Shown: positions 8,163-18,400 of the stretch, one piece after another
Numbering within the stretch: the stretch's first letter is position 1
Layout of the letters: every line of letters begins with the position of its first letter
NCBI GenBank assembly: GCA_900541975.1
Contig: UQLR01000014.1
Span: 1-64,000 of the forward strand
DNA from: an uncultured Oscillospiraceae bacterium
GTDB taxonomy: Bacteria; Bacillota; Clostridia; Oscillospirales; Acutalibacteraceae
Reading direction: 5' to 3'
DNA length: 64,000 nt
The notes under the pieces: model-generated
Database searches by the model: none
What the model was told of the DNA's origin: nothing
Seen by the model: only the letters and a program-made list of their open reading frames with translations
Made by a program: the position numbers and the translations under genes

Positions 8163-9434
8163 ATGTTTGTAGACGCGGCGAAAATTTATATAAAAGCGGG
8201 CGACGGCGGCGATGGCCACGTTTCGTTTCACAGGGAAAAATATGTGGCGGCTGGCGGGCCCGACGGCGGTGACGGCGGCAGGGGAGGCAACGTTGTCTTT
8301 GCAGCCGACGACAATCTTTCCACACTGGCCGATTTCCGCTATAAAAGAAAATATCTGGCGCAAAAGGGCGAAAATGGCAGAGCCGCCCGCCGCAGCGGAA
8401 AGAGCGCGCCGGATCTTGTAATCCGTGTTCCCAGGGGAACCGTCGTCAGGGAACTGCAAACCGGGAGGATTATGGCGGATATTTCCGGCGACGAGCCTGT
8501 GATCGTAGCGCGCGGCGGCAACGGCGGCTGGGGAAATATCCATTTTGCAACGCCCACAAGGCAGGCGCCGCGTTTTGCAAAGCCCGGCCTGCCCGGCGAA
8601 GAATTTGACGTGCAGCTGGAGCTTAAACTTTTAGCCGACGTTGGGCTGGTCGGGTTTCCGAACGTGGGCAAGAGCTCACTGATTTCAGTGGTCAGCGAAG
8701 CGAAACCAGTGATTGCAGATTACCATTTTACAACCATTACGCCAGTGCTCGGCGTGGTCAGAATGGGGGACGGCGCCTCTTTTGTAATGGCCGATATTCC
8801 CGGGCTGATTCAGGATGCAAACCAGGGCGTGGGTCTGGGACACCAGTTTTTGCGCCATGTAGAGCGCTGCAGGCTGCTGGTGCATATGGTGGATATTGCA
8901 GGCAGCGAGGGACGCGACCCAAAAGAGGATTTTGCAATTATCAATCATGAGCTTGCGGCCTTTAATCCGGAGCTTGCAAAGCGCCCGATGTTGGTGGCAG
9001 GCAATAAATGTGATCTTGCAACCGACGAGCAGATTGAAGAATTCCGGCGTTTTACAGAAGAAAAAGGCTATGCTTTTTTTCCGATTATGGCGCCAATCCG
9101 CCACGGTGTAGACGAACTTTTAAATAAAATTTACGAAAGCCTAAGCAAGCTGCCGCCGATTGTCCGTTATGCGGCGGAACCTGTTCCCGTGGAGCGGGCA
9201 GAGGAAATAGAAAGGCGCGAGGTGACTGTCCGGGTTGTGGACGGTATTTATGTCGTAGAGGGAAAATGGCTGTTAAACATAATGCGCAGCGTAAACTTTG
9301 ACGATTATGAATCCCTGCAGTATTTTCAACGCGTACTGATCAATGCGGGTGTGATCGACGCACTGCGGCAGGCCGGCGTTCAGGAGGGTGATACGGTTTC
9401 AATTTACGACCTGGATTTTGATTTTGTCGAATAG
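8163..9434 (+). CDS. obgE: GTPase Obg
   Basis: Ribosome-associated GTPase of about 423 residues involved in 50S assembly and stress control. The N-terminal glycine-rich Obg domain (about 1-157) is seen in repeated GGDGG/GGRGG motifs. The G domain has GFPNVGKSS (G1), DIPGL (G3) and NKCD (G4), and the C-terminal OCT domain follows from about residue 345. It sits between the DUF6483 gene and Mini-RNase III. Confidence 0.96.
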   Translation: MFVDAAKIYIKAGDGGDGHVSFHREKYVAAGGPDGGDGGRGGNVVFAADDNLSTLADFRYKRKYLAQKGENGRAARRSGKSAPDLVIRVPRGTVVRELQTGRIMADISGDEPVIVARGGNGGWGNIHFATPTRQAPRFAKPGLPGEEFDVQLELKLLADVGLVGFPNVGKSSLISVVSEAKPVIADYHFTTITPVLGVVRMGDGASFVMADIPGLIQDANQGVGLGHQFLRHVERCRLLVHMVDIAGSEGRDPKEDFAIINHELAAFNPELAKRPMLVAGNKCDLATDEQIEEFRRFTEEKGYAFFPIMAPIRHGVDELLNKIYESLSKLPPIVRYAAEPVPVERAEEIERREVTVRVVDGIYVVEGKWLLNIMRSVNFDDYESLQYFQRVLINAGVIDALRQAGVQEGDTVSIYDLDFDFVE

Positions 9435-9458
9435 ATCCTGCAAAGCGGAGGAACAAAA

Positions 9459-9845
9459 ATGGAAAGACTTTTAAATACGGCGTGCGATCCCAGCCAGTAC
9501 AGCCCTTTAACGCTTGCGTTTATCGGCGACGGGGTGTTCGACCTGATGGTGCGGGAAACACTTGTCTGCCGGGCGAACAGTCCGGTAGGTATTTTAAATG
9601 CGGAAAAGGTAAAGGCGGTTTGCTGCCGGTCGCAGGCTCAAAACGCGGGAAAGCTTTTGCCTGTGTTGACGAAAGAGGAAACGGCGGTTTATAAACGGGG
9701 CAGGAACGCCCACAGCCGCCCGCCCAAAAGCGCGAGCACCGCAGATTACCACACTGCAACGGGTTTGGAAGCGCTTTGGGGCTATTTATACCTGCAGGGG
9801 CGGATTAAACGTTTAAGGGAGCTGTTCTCCCTGCTGTCAATTTGA
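9459..9845 (+). CDS. mrnC: Mini-ribonuclease 3
   Basis: A 128-residue RNase III-like enzyme lacking the double-stranded-RNA-binding domain, which matures 23S rRNA in Firmicutes. The catalytic helix LAFIGDGVFDLMVRE and the C-terminal TGLEALWGYLYL are the RNase III signatures, and RGRNAH is typical of MrnC. It is often near cysS in relatives, but here it follows obgE by 24 bp. A long hairpin at 9907-9944 follows. Confidence 0.93.
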   Translation: MERLLNTACDPSQYSPLTLAFIGDGVFDLMVRETLVCRANSPVGILNAEKVKAVCCRSQAQNAGKLLPVLTKEETAVYKRGRNAHSRPPKSASTADYHTATGLEALWGYLYLQGRIKRLRELFSLLSI

Positions 9846-9906
9846 TAATGCTGTACATAAATGCCGTTATACACTGTAAAATATAGGTAGGAAGTATGGA
9901 AGCACG

Positions 9907-9944
9907 CAGAAAGCGCGCCGCTTTTCTATGCGGCGCGCTTTCTG
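9907..9944 (+). terminator. Perfect 15-bp hairpin after mrnC
   Basis: CAGAAAGCGCGCCGC pairs exactly with its complement across an 8-nt loop. No T tract follows directly, so it may act as a transcript-end stabiliser or bidirectional terminator. Confidence 0.6.
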
Positions 9945-9978
9945 TACGCGTTTCTAAATTCAGACTGGAGGTTATTGC

Positions 9979-10854
9979 ATGAATATAACGGCGCTTAACA
10001 GAAAGTCCCTGCTGCTCGACGGCATTTTCTTTTTGGCGGGCAGCATTTTGTATGCACTGTCGGTAGATGTTTTTACCGCGCCTAACAATATTGCACCCGG
10101 GGGGCTGACCGGTATTGGTACGCTGTTAAACTTTTTGTTTGGCATGCCCATCGGTACGGCGGTGCTTATTTTGAATATTCCGCTTTTCCTTTGGGGCGCA
10201 ATCGAGTTCGGCTGGAAATTTCTCGGCAAAACGGTTGTGTCCACCGTACTGGTATCTGTCATGATCGACCTTCTGGCGCCCTTTGTGCCGGCCTATACGG
10301 GCGATAAAATGCTTGCAAGCCTTTTCGGCGGTATTTTTTCCGGTGCGGGGTTGGCGCTTGTTTTTATACGGGGCGGTACCACAGGCGGTACGGATATTAT
10401 CGCGAGACTTTTGAACAGGCGGCATCCAGCGCTTTCAATGGGCAAGCTGATTTTGCTGACCGACATGCTTGTCATTGCGGCGGCGGCATTGGTCTATGGC
10501 AATCTGGAAAGCCCGCTATACGCTGTGATCAGTATTTTTGTCAGCACAAGGCTGATCGATATGCTTATTTATGGCACCAGTCTGGGAGCCGGAAAAATGA
10601 TGTTTATCATTTCCGGTAAAAATGAAGAAATCGCAAAGGCCATTTTAACGGGGATCAGCCGCGGCCTGACCAAAATCAGGGCTACGGGCGGCTACAGCAA
10701 TGAAGAGAGCGAAATCCTGCTCTGTGCGCTGCGCCGCAATGAGGTTTATAAAACGTACGAGCTGGTAAGAAAAATAGATCCCAAAGCTTTTATTATTGTA
10801 GGTGAGGCGGGGGAAATTACCGGCGAAGGATTTGCACATTTAAAAAAGTCTTGA
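9979..10854 (+). CDS. YitT family membrane protein
   Basis: A 291-residue protein with about five to six N-terminal membrane helices (residues about 10-210) and a soluble C-terminal DUF2179 domain. Typical YitT features include FTAPNNIAPGGLTGI and FIRGGTTGGTDIIA, and the C-terminal half has TGGYSNEESEILLCALRR. The function of the family is not established. The ATG at 9979 has TGGAGG 9 nt upstream. The promoter of the rpsF operon begins in its last codons. Confidence 0.92.
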   Translation: MNITALNRKSLLLDGIFFLAGSILYALSVDVFTAPNNIAPGGLTGIGTLLNFLFGMPIGTAVLILNIPLFLWGAIEFGWKFLGKTVVSTVLVSVMIDLLAPFVPAYTGDKMLASLFGGIFSGAGLALVFIRGGTTGGTDIIARLLNRRHPALSMGKLILLTDMLVIAAAALVYGNLESPLYAVISIFVSTRLIDMLIYGTSLGAGKMMFIISGKNEEIAKAILTGISRGLTKIRATGGYSNEESEILLCALRRNEVYKTYELVRKIDPKAFIIVGEAGEITGEGFAHLKKS

Positions 10855-10879
10855 CAGGAATCTGCACGATTGCTATAAT
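10851..10879 (+). promoter_or_regulatory. Sigma-A promoter of rpsF-ssb-rpsR
   Basis: TTGACA (10851-10856), a 17-bp spacer and TATAAT (10874-10879). The -35 overlaps the stop codon of the YitT gene. Confidence 0.88.
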
Positions 10880-10885
10880 TAACCT

Positions 10886-11004
10886 GTTATGTCTGTAAGT
10901 ATATTACAGGCAGGATGCGTGGCCGGGGTGCAACCCTTGGGCCTGGACATCCATATCCTTGCTCCGCTTAGCGGGGCCAAAGTCCAAAAGGAGGTGCAGG
11001 AAAG
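10886..11004 (+). promoter_or_regulatory. Candidate S6:S18 leader RNA upstream of rpsF
   Basis: A 119-nt GC-rich untranslated leader with several complementary segments (for example GGCCGGGG / CTTGGGCC and GCTCCGC / GCGGGGC) lies between the promoter and rpsF. In many bacteria an rpsF leader binds the S6:S18 complex and autoregulates this operon. Position and structure fit; the individual protein-binding motif was not verified. Confidence 0.5.
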
Positions 11005-11301
11005 ATGGCAGTAACACATGCTTATGAATCTGTAATGGTGATTTCTACAAAACTTGGCGAGGAAGAAATTCAGGCGTTGATTGAAAAATTTAAAACGCTC
11101 ATTGAAAAACATGCCACTCTTGAAGGTGTTGACGAATGGGGCAAGCGCAGGCTTGCATACCTGATCAACAAAGAGGCGGAAGGTTATTATGTGCTTTTTA
11201 ATTTTACATGTGACGCGCAGTTCCCCGCAGAGCTTGACAGGCGCTATAAAATTACAGACGGCATTCTGCGTAGCCTGATCGTAAAAAAAGAAGAAATTTG
11301 A
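11005..11301 (+). CDS. rpsF: 30S ribosomal protein S6
   Basis: Small-subunit protein that binds S18. It has 98 residues, with the conserved YESVMVISTKLGEEE start, WGKRRLAYLI and the C-terminal DGILRSLIVKKEE. AAAGGAGG lies 13-20 nt upstream. First gene of the rpsF-ssb-rpsR operon. Confidence 0.96.
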   Translation: MAVTHAYESVMVISTKLGEEEIQALIEKFKTLIEKHATLEGVDEWGKRRLAYLINKEAEGYYVLFNFTCDAQFPAELDRRYKITDGILRSLIVKKEEI

Positions 11302-11338
11302 TCGAGTAGATGACACAGGGAAAGAAGGATGACAGGAA

Positions 11339-11788
11339 ATGAATAAGGTAATTTTAATGGGCAGGTTAACTGCGGATCCTGAGCTTAAAACAACACCGTC
11401 GGGTATATCTGTGACCAGTTTCAGTATTGCGGTGGACCGCAATTACGTAAAACAGGGTGAAGAACGTCAAGTCGATTTTATTAATATTGTCTGCTGGAGG
11501 CAGCGGGCAGAATTTGTTTGCAGGTATTTTACCAAAGGGCAGCTCATTGCATTGGATGGTTCAATCCAGACGCGCCAGTATCAGGACAAAAATGGAAACA
11601 ACCGCACAGCGTTTGAGGTGGTAGCGGATAATGTCTATTTTACCGGTGACCGCCGCAATGGCGGTGCTGCTCAGGGTGGCGGCTTTGCACAGCCTTCTGC
11701 TCCGGCAGAGGCGCCCGCGCCTGCGTACACAAGTGGGACGGCCGGCGATTTTGAAGAAATGCCTTTAGATGACGATTTACCGTTTTAA
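11339..11788 (+). CDS. ssb: Single-stranded DNA-binding protein
   Basis: A 149-residue OB-fold protein that protects single-stranded DNA in replication and repair. The OB domain starts MNKVILMGRLTADPEL and includes FINIVCWRQRAEF. A Gly/Ala/Pro-rich linker follows (about 105-140), and the acidic tip ends DDDLPF, the docking site for partner proteins. It lies in the standard position between rpsF and rpsR. Confidence 0.96.
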   Translation: MNKVILMGRLTADPELKTTPSGISVTSFSIAVDRNYVKQGEERQVDFINIVCWRQRAEFVCRYFTKGQLIALDGSIQTRQYQDKNGNNRTAFEVVADNVYFTGDRRNGGAAQGGGFAQPSAPAEAPAPAYTSGTAGDFEEMPLDDDLPF

Positions 11789-11835
11789 GTCTATATATTT
11801 CCAACATAATTTTTTGTATAAAGGAGCGATAAAAA

Positions 11836-12087
11836 ATGGCTGAAAAACCGGAAAGAGACAACCGCCGGGGCGGACGCAAGGGTCGCAGAAAGGTTTGTGC
11901 TTTTTGTGTGGATAAGGTTGAAACAATTGACTATAAAGATATAGCGAGGCTTCGCCGTTTTCTCTCGGAAAGGGCAAAAATTCTTCCCAGAAGGGTAACC
12001 GGCACGTGCGCACACCATCAGCGTGCACTTACGGTTGCGATTAAAAGAGCAAGGCATTTAGCGTTGCTTCCTTATATCAGCGACTGA
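11836..12087 (+). CDS. rpsR: 30S ribosomal protein S18
   Basis: An 83-residue small-subunit protein that pairs with S6. It carries the conserved core [21 protein letters not shown] and [13 protein letters not shown] near residue 20 together with the later Cys/His residues suggests the cysteine-containing, zinc-type form. Last gene of its operon. Confidence 0.96.
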   Translation: MAEKPERDNRRGGRKGRRKVCAFCVDKVETIDYKDIARLRRFLSERAKILPRRVTGTCAHHQRALTVAIKRARHLALLPYISD

Positions 12088-12101
12088 TTATTTTCTATAA
12101 A

Positions 12102-12147
12102 ACGCACAGGGCCCGTTGGTTACAAGCCGACGGGCCCTGTGCGTTTA
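12102..12147 (+). terminator. Terminator after rpsR
   Basis: A long stem (ACGCACAGGGCCCGT pairing across a GC-rich loop with ACGGGCCCTGTGCGT) is followed by TT. It ends the S6-SSB-S18 operon. Confidence 0.8.
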
Positions 12148-12442
12148 TCAGATATATCCGTTAAGCAGGCTGCTTTTGAGCAAACTGCCGCCTTTTTTAT
12201 AAGACAAAAAAGAAAATGTGGCGGCCCATCCCGGCAAACGGAAGAAAAAAGCGGCGACTACAAACAGGCGGCAAGCGATAATACGAACTTTTTTTGACTG
12301 AAAGGCCTGTGCAATATGTTATACAGGCTTATTTATGCCCGGCAAGGTCATATTTGCACCTTCTTTTTCATGCTTTATCGTTCATATTAAAAATAAAAAG
12401 GTATTACATGGATGCGGCAGCTTACCGTAAAAGCCTTTCATG
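12148..12442 (+). other. Intergenic stretch without a recognisable gene
   Basis: No ORF with a ribosome binding site and no known RNA was recognised. A TTGACT near 12293 and a short inverted repeat (CCTGTGCA...TATACAGG) are the only notable features. Confidence 0.5.
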
Positions 12443-12480
12443 AAAAAAAGCTCTTGCAGGCATTGCCTGTAAAAGCTTTT
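12443..12480 (-). terminator. Terminator of the 12485-12784 gene
   Basis: On the minus strand an AAAGCTTTTACAGGC / GCCTGCAAGAGCTTT stem is followed by a T run. Confidence 0.75.
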
Positions 12481-12484
12481 GCGT

Positions 12485-12784
12485 TTATTCGGCATTTTTT
12501 TCTTTCAGTGCTCTGTTTAACCAGATTTCTCCGATATCCATAGCAAGGTACAATCCGTTTTTTTCACTGGATTTTACAACCTGCTTGCGGGGGCTGATGT
12601 CCGGATCAGTACACATCAGCTGCACGGCAACCTTGTCGGCAACCTCCAGATCGTTGACCATTTTTTTTGTTTTTATTTGAAGTCGTATCACATAGCGCTC
12701 ATCCATGTTGCCGTAAAAAAGAACGTCCCCGCAGCGCACAAGCGGTTTACCTTTATAGGTGGGAAATGCTTCCTTTTTTGTCAT
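12485..12784 (-). CDS. Conserved small hypothetical protein
   Basis: A 99-residue cytosolic protein beginning MTKKEAFPTYKGKPLVRCGD, with YVIRLQI and DLEVADKVAVQL further on. It looks like a small beta-rich protein found in Clostridia, but I cannot name the family. The ATG at 12784 is preceded by GGAGGG at a normal distance, so the longer frame to 12817 is unlikely. It is a single-gene transcript with its own terminator. Confidence 0.75.
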   Translation of the reverse strand: MTKKEAFPTYKGKPLVRCGDVLFYGNMDERYVIRLQIKTKKMVNDLEVADKVAVQLMCTDPDISPRKQVVKSSEKNGLYLAMDIGEIWLNRALKEKNAE

Positions 12785-13108
12785 ATGCAAACCCTCCTTG
12801 TTTATAAAATTTCCCACTCATTATAGCATAATATATGCCTTTAGTAAAGACTTTTTTGTACTTATCACAATTTTCTATAGAAATGGGACCCATTGGTTTT
12901 AGCAATTATCAACAATATTTAAGAAAGAAATTTTCAATTCAAGATACATATTATTCCCTTTTGGAATTTCTATATAGGGTTGAAATGTTAAAATAATACA
13001 ACGGAATATGTAAGCTTATCTATACCCAAAAACCTGTATGTTTTCTCTTGCAGACGGGATGAACTCAGGCCTGTTCTATAAGTATTTTCTGTTTTAGGAG
13101 GGTTTCCG
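12785..13108 (+). other. AT-rich upstream region of the pullulanase pair
   Basis: A 320-bp AT-rich spacer between divergent genes. It should hold the promoters of the minus-strand small gene and of the pullulanases, but I found no pair of boxes with good spacing. AGGAGGG at 13096-13102 is the ribosome binding site for the GTG start at 13109. Confidence 0.5.
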
Positions 13109-15394
13109 GTGCTAAAAAAACTGATTGCGGGGGCGGTGGCTTTTATGTTGACTTTTTCTGCAGTTGGCGTAACGCGTGAGGCACATGCACAGGAGGATTA
13201 CACTTCGCAGGCGCGCCAGCTGGACAAGCTTGCTTACGAAGGCGACGATCTCGGCGCTGTTTACAGCCCTGAAAACACAGTGTTCAAAGTATGGGCGCCT
13301 ACGGCTTCAAAGGTAGAACTTAAGCTGTATAAAACCGGCAGTGATCAGGAGAAAAATGCCGGGCTGATCGCGCAGTCGCCTATGGAGTACAATCCGGAAA
13401 ACGGCGTATGGACTGTAACAAAACAGGGAGACCTGAACGGTGTTTATTATACGTATCTTGTAACAGTGGAAGGAAAGACCAACGAAACGGCGGATATTTA
13501 CGCGAAGGCGGCGGGTGTTAACGGGGAGCGCAGTATGGTGGTTGATCTGGACGTGACCGATCCGGACAATTGGGAAAACGACAGGCATATTTTGTTTGAC
13601 CACCAGACACAGGCCACGGTATGGGAGGTGCATATTAAGGATTTCTCCAGCAGTCCTTCCTCCGGCGTATCGCAAGACAACAGGGGCAAATATCTGGCTT
13701 TTACAGAAGAAGGAACAACGCTCAACGGAGAAGGTGAGGTTCCAACCTGTGTGGATTATTTAAAAGCTCTGGGTGTGAATTGCGTACAGATCAATCCTTT
13801 TTATGATTTTGGCTCTGTGGATGAAAGCAAAACAGACGATCAGGAAGCATTTAACTGGGGCTACGACCCTAAAAATTATAATCTTCCGGAGGGCAGCTAC
13901 AGCTCCAATCCATATGATGGCGCCGTGCGCATTCGCGAAGCAAAGCAGATGATTCAGGCGTTGCATGACGCGGGAATTGCCGTAGTAATGGATGTGGTAT
14001 ACAACCACACCTATACAGGGGAAGATTCTTTCTTTAATAAAACCGTGCCCAATTATTATTACCGCTTTCATGAAGACGGCTCCTGGGCCAACGGCTCCGG
14101 CTGCGGGAACGATACCGCTTCCGAACGCGCCATGTATCGGAAATTTATGGTCGATTCTGTTGCCTATTGGGTGGAAGAATATCATATTGACGGCTTTCGG
14201 TTTGACTTGATGGGTCTGCACGACGTTGAAACAATGAATGCCATACGTGAAAAGCTTGACAGCTTTGAAAACGGCGAGAAACTGATTATGTATGGCGAGG
14301 CATGGGAAATGGCGCAGGCTACAGACGCTACCATGGCCTGCCAGGACAATATGCACCTTTTAAACGAGCGCATCGGCGCGTTTAACGACGGTATGCGTGA
14401 TATTTTAAAAGGAGACAATTTTCAGGCTGCAGATATTGGCTTTATTCAGGGCAGGGGAGCGCCAAGTCTTGTGAAAAAAGGGATTAAAGCAGCCACGGAT
14501 GAATGGGCGCGACAGCCATCTCAGACTGTCTCCTATATGTCCTGCCATGACAATATGACCTTATACGATAAACTGGTGGCCTCGGTATTGGGGGAAAAAG
14601 AAGATTACAGAGCGCGCAATGAGCAGCTTGTGCAGATGAACAAGCTGGGGGCGTGTGCCTTGCTGACAAGCCAGGGGATTGCTTTTATGCTGGCTGGCGA
14701 AGAAATGGCCCGTTCCAAAGATGGCGACCATAACAGCTATCAGTCCAGTGTGCAGCTCAACCAAATAGATTGGAACAACCTGGCGCTTTACGGAGATCTT
14801 GCCGCCTATTATATGGGGCTGCTGGCAATTCGAAATAATTTTGCGCCGTTTACACAAGACGACAATACTTCTGTTGCGCATATGGTATTCTATGAAAATA
14901 CGGACAAGCATGTTGTTGCTTATACATTGGAAAATACCGTCACCAACGCAACGCAGTGGGATGCAGTGACCGTGCTGCTGAACTCTAATACAGATAAAGA
15001 CGTCACGGTTCAATTAGAAGGCGCAGCCGCAAATAAAGACTGGGTGATCGTGGCTGACGGGCAGAGCGCCGGGCTTACAAGCCTGGGAGAAATTACCGAC
15101 GGGAAGGCAGTGCTTCCCAGAAGCAGCGCCATGGTTTTGGTGGACAAAGAAAGCTTTGCACGCGTAAAATTGGACGCAGACCTTTCTTTACAGCAGGTGT
15201 TGCAAAATGCTGCCGGCACGGTAGAGGAAGACGCTTCACAAGCGCAGGCCTCTTCCACTGCACAGCAGCAAACGGGTGCCGGCGCGCAATTCTTTACAGG
15301 TCATGGCGTTCTGTGGCTGCTGGGAGCCGCGGCTGCGGCGGTTGTTGCCATTGCGGGCTTTGTCTTTTATAAAAAACGGAAAAATAAAAAATAG
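13109..15394 (+). CDS. pulA: Type I pullulanase, secreted and membrane-anchored (GH13)
   Basis: Hydrolyses alpha-1,6 branches of starch and pullulan outside the cell. The 761-residue protein starts at a GTG behind AGGAGGG. A signal peptide (about 1-28, ending AHA) is followed by a CBM48-type domain (about 40-150) and the GH13 catalytic domain. The pullulanase signature appears as FNWGYDP instead of YNWGYDP. Catalytic residues are Asp366 (GFRFDLMG), Glu397 (MYGEAWE) and Asp481 (SCHDN). The C-terminus has a low-complexity linker, a hydrophobic helix and KKRKNKK, so it should stay anchored in the membrane. It lies 75 bp upstream of a second pullulanase, probably in one transcript. Confidence 0.93.
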   Translation: MLKKLIAGAVAFMLTFSAVGVTREAHAQEDYTSQARQLDKLAYEGDDLGAVYSPENTVFKVWAPTASKVELKLYKTGSDQEKNAGLIAQSPMEYNPENGVWTVTKQGDLNGVYYTYLVTVEGKTNETADIYAKAAGVNGERSMVVDLDVTDPDNWENDRHILFDHQTQATVWEVHIKDFSSSPSSGVSQDNRGKYLAFTEEGTTLNGEGEVPTCVDYLKALGVNCVQINPFYDFGSVDESKTDDQEAFNWGYDPKNYNLPEGSYSSNPYDGAVRIREAKQMIQALHDAGIAVVMDVVYNHTYTGEDSFFNKTVPNYYYRFHEDGSWANGSGCGNDTASERAMYRKFMVDSVAYWVEEYHIDGFRFDLMGLHDVETMNAIREKLDSFENGEKLIMYGEAWEMAQATDATMACQDNMHLLNERIGAFNDGMRDILKGDNFQAADIGFIQGRGAPSLVKKGIKAATDEWARQPSQTVSYMSCHDNMTLYDKLVASVLGEKEDYRARNEQLVQMNKLGACALLTSQGIAFMLAGEEMARSKDGDHNSYQSSVQLNQIDWNNLALYGDLAAYYMGLLAIRNNFAPFTQDDNTSVAHMVFYENTDKHVVAYTLENTVTNATQWDAVTVLLNSNTDKDVTVQLEGAAANKDWVIVADGQSAGLTSLGEITDGKAVLPRSSAMVLVDKESFARVKLDADLSLQQVLQNAAGTVEEDASQAQASSTAQQQTGAGAQFFTGHGVLWLLGAAAAAVVAIAGFVFYKKRKNKK

Positions 15395-15469
15395 AAACAT
15401 TTCCAGGATAATTTTTTCTGCCTTGCAGAAATGATTATAAACAAAACATTATTTTAAGGAGGAATTGAA

Positions 15470-18400
15470 GTGAAAATCAGGAGAGTTATGGCAGTCATGC
15501 TTTCATTGCTTATGATTGCCGGCGTTTTCTGTATGCCTACTGCATTTGCGGCCACCGGCAATTTCTTTGAAGAAGAAGCTGCGGCCCTTGATCAGCGGGC
15601 ATATGATGGGGACGATCTGGGCGCGGTATACACACCGGAATCTACAACTTTTAAGGTGTGGGCGCCAACAGCAAGTGATGTAAAGCTGAACCTTTACACA
15701 ACAGGCAGCGACAGTGAAGAGGGCGCTGCAAAGATTTCCACAACCGACATGACCTATACGGAAGAAAACGGCATATGGGCCGCAACCGTAGAAGGAGATC
15801 AGAAAAACGTTTATTACACATACTCTGTTACAAACGACGGTACCACGCGCGAAGTAGTAGACGTTTATGCGAAGGCTGTAGGTGTAAACGGGGACAGAGG
15901 CATGGTTGTCGACCTGGATTCTACAGACCCGGAAGGCTGGGAAGACGACAATTATGTGCTTGTACAGAACCAGACAGACGCTTCTGTTTGGGAGGTACAT
16001 GTAAAAGACTTTTCTTATGATCCTGAATCCGGAATTTCTGAAGCAAACAGGGGTAAATATCTTGCCTTTACAGAAACGGGCACAACCTATAAAAGCGAAG
16101 GCAAATACAAAACCGGTATTGATTATTTAAAAGAGCTTGGCGTAAAGTATGTACATATCAACCCGTTTTATGATTTTGGCTCTATAGATGAAACCGGCGA
16201 TGATACACAGTTCAACTGGGGCTACGATCCGAAAAACTATAATGTACCGGAAGGTTCCTATTCTACGAACCCGTATGACGGCAATGTAAGAATAAACGAA
16301 GTCAAGCAAATGGTTAAAGCCCTGCATGACAACGGGATCGGTATTATCATGGACGTTGTTTACAACCATACCTATGTGACCGATTCCTGGTTCCAGCAGA
16401 CAGTGCCGTACTATTATTATCGCTTTGGCGCAGACGCAAATACATGGTCCAGCGCATCCGGCTGCGGCAACGATACTGCCTCCGAGCGTGAAATGTACAG
16501 AAAGTACATGGTGGAATCTGTTAAATACTGGGCAGATGAATACCATATCGACGGCTTCCGTTTTGACCTCATGGGCCTGCATGACTCACAGACAATGAAC
16601 GAGATCCGCGCCGCTCTGGACGAAATTGACACAAGACTGCTTATGTATGGTGAAGGCTGGGATATGAGCTCCACCTCAACAGATGCAGATTGTCCTCCGC
16701 TTGCATCCCAGAAGAACTCTGCTTCTTTAAGTGAAAGAATCGGCTTCTTTAATGACGAAATCAGGGACGGCATCAAGGGCAGCGTATTTAACGCAACAGA
16801 AAAAGGCTATATCCAGGGCAACAACAGTAAGGTTAGCGCAGTAAAGAATGGCATTAAGGCAAATGTCGGCGGCGGTGCATGGACGTCTAAAGCACCTACA
16901 CAAACTGTCACATATGCGTCTGCGCATGATAACCATACGTTGTATGACAGGCTGGTAAATTCTGTTAAGGGCGAAGTAGCGGAGAATTATCCACAGAGAT
17001 ATGAAGACTTGGTTGCAATGAACAAGCTGAATGCAGCAATTGTTTATTCTTCGCAGGGTATTCCGTTTATTCTTGCCGGTGAAGAATTTGCTAGGACAAA
17101 ATATGGCGACCATAACAGCTATATGTCTTCTGCTGATATCAATATGCTGGATTGGAGCAGGGTTGTAGAGTATAAAGATTTGGTTGCTTATTATTCCGGC
17201 ATGATTGAACTTAGAAACAATTATGCACCGTTCAGGGATCCTACCACCAATACAGTTAAGAACAATATGAAAGATATAACAGGCGTCCCAACAGGTGTAA
17301 TTGCTTATACGATTTATGACGAAACACAACCGTGGAAAACCGTTGCTGTCTGCTTTAACAACAATGCAGAAGCTCAGGAGGTTACCCTGCAGAGCAACGG
17401 CGCACTGCCCACAGATTGGGTTATTGTTGCAAATGACCAGTCAGCGGGCGTAAAGAATTTGGGCGAGGTATCCGGCAGCACAGTGACAGTGCCTGCTTCC
17501 AGCGCACTGATCCTTGTTGATAAGGAATCCTTTGATACAGCGGCAATTCCCTCAACAAAGGGACAGGTAACAATCAACCATGTAGAAGCACAGTCCGGCG
17601 ACGTACTCAGCACAGATGTACTGACGGGGACAATCGGAACTTACTTTGAAGCAACACCGGATTCTTCCCTGGCGCTGCGTTACGATGTAGTTTCTGCACC
17701 GGAAGAAACATCCGGTACGTTTACGGAGGAAGATCAGACGCTGACCTATACCTACGAGCTCTATACGCTCAAAGCACAGGATATCACCGGCGATGGCGAT
17801 GTATCTACAGAGGATGTTCTTCTGCTGCAAAAAGCGATTGCGCGTCAGGAGCAGCTTACAGAGGAGCAGCAGACAGTTGCAGATGTAAACTGTGACGGCG
17901 AGCTTTCTGTAGAGGATGTGCTGATTTACCAGAAGACAATTGCAAAAGTGTTTGTCAATGGTATTGGGACAGTAACCGTAAACTATCTTGATTCTGAAAC
18001 CGGTGAAAAAGTTGCAGATCCAACGGTTCTGGAAGGCCGTACGGGCCAAAGCTACCAGACAGAAGCAAAGTCCGTGCCATATTATGACCTGGACGAGACC
18101 AAGCTTCCTGAAAATGAAGCAGGCCTGTTTACAAACGGTGATACGCAAGTTAACTATTATTACAATGAGGCCAAAATCAGCAGAACTGTTTATGTGAAGC
18201 TGCAGGAAGGCGCAACCTGGACGCCCACGCTGCATGCATGGGATGATTACAACGGCTTCCTGCTGGGAGACTGGCCCGGTACAGAAATGACGTTGCAGGA
18301 CGATGGATGGTATGCAATTACAGTTGAATGCGGCGGCGTTTTTAGCTGCGTTTTGAGCATTGGCGGAGCAAACGCCAATACGGCGCAGACGAACGATATT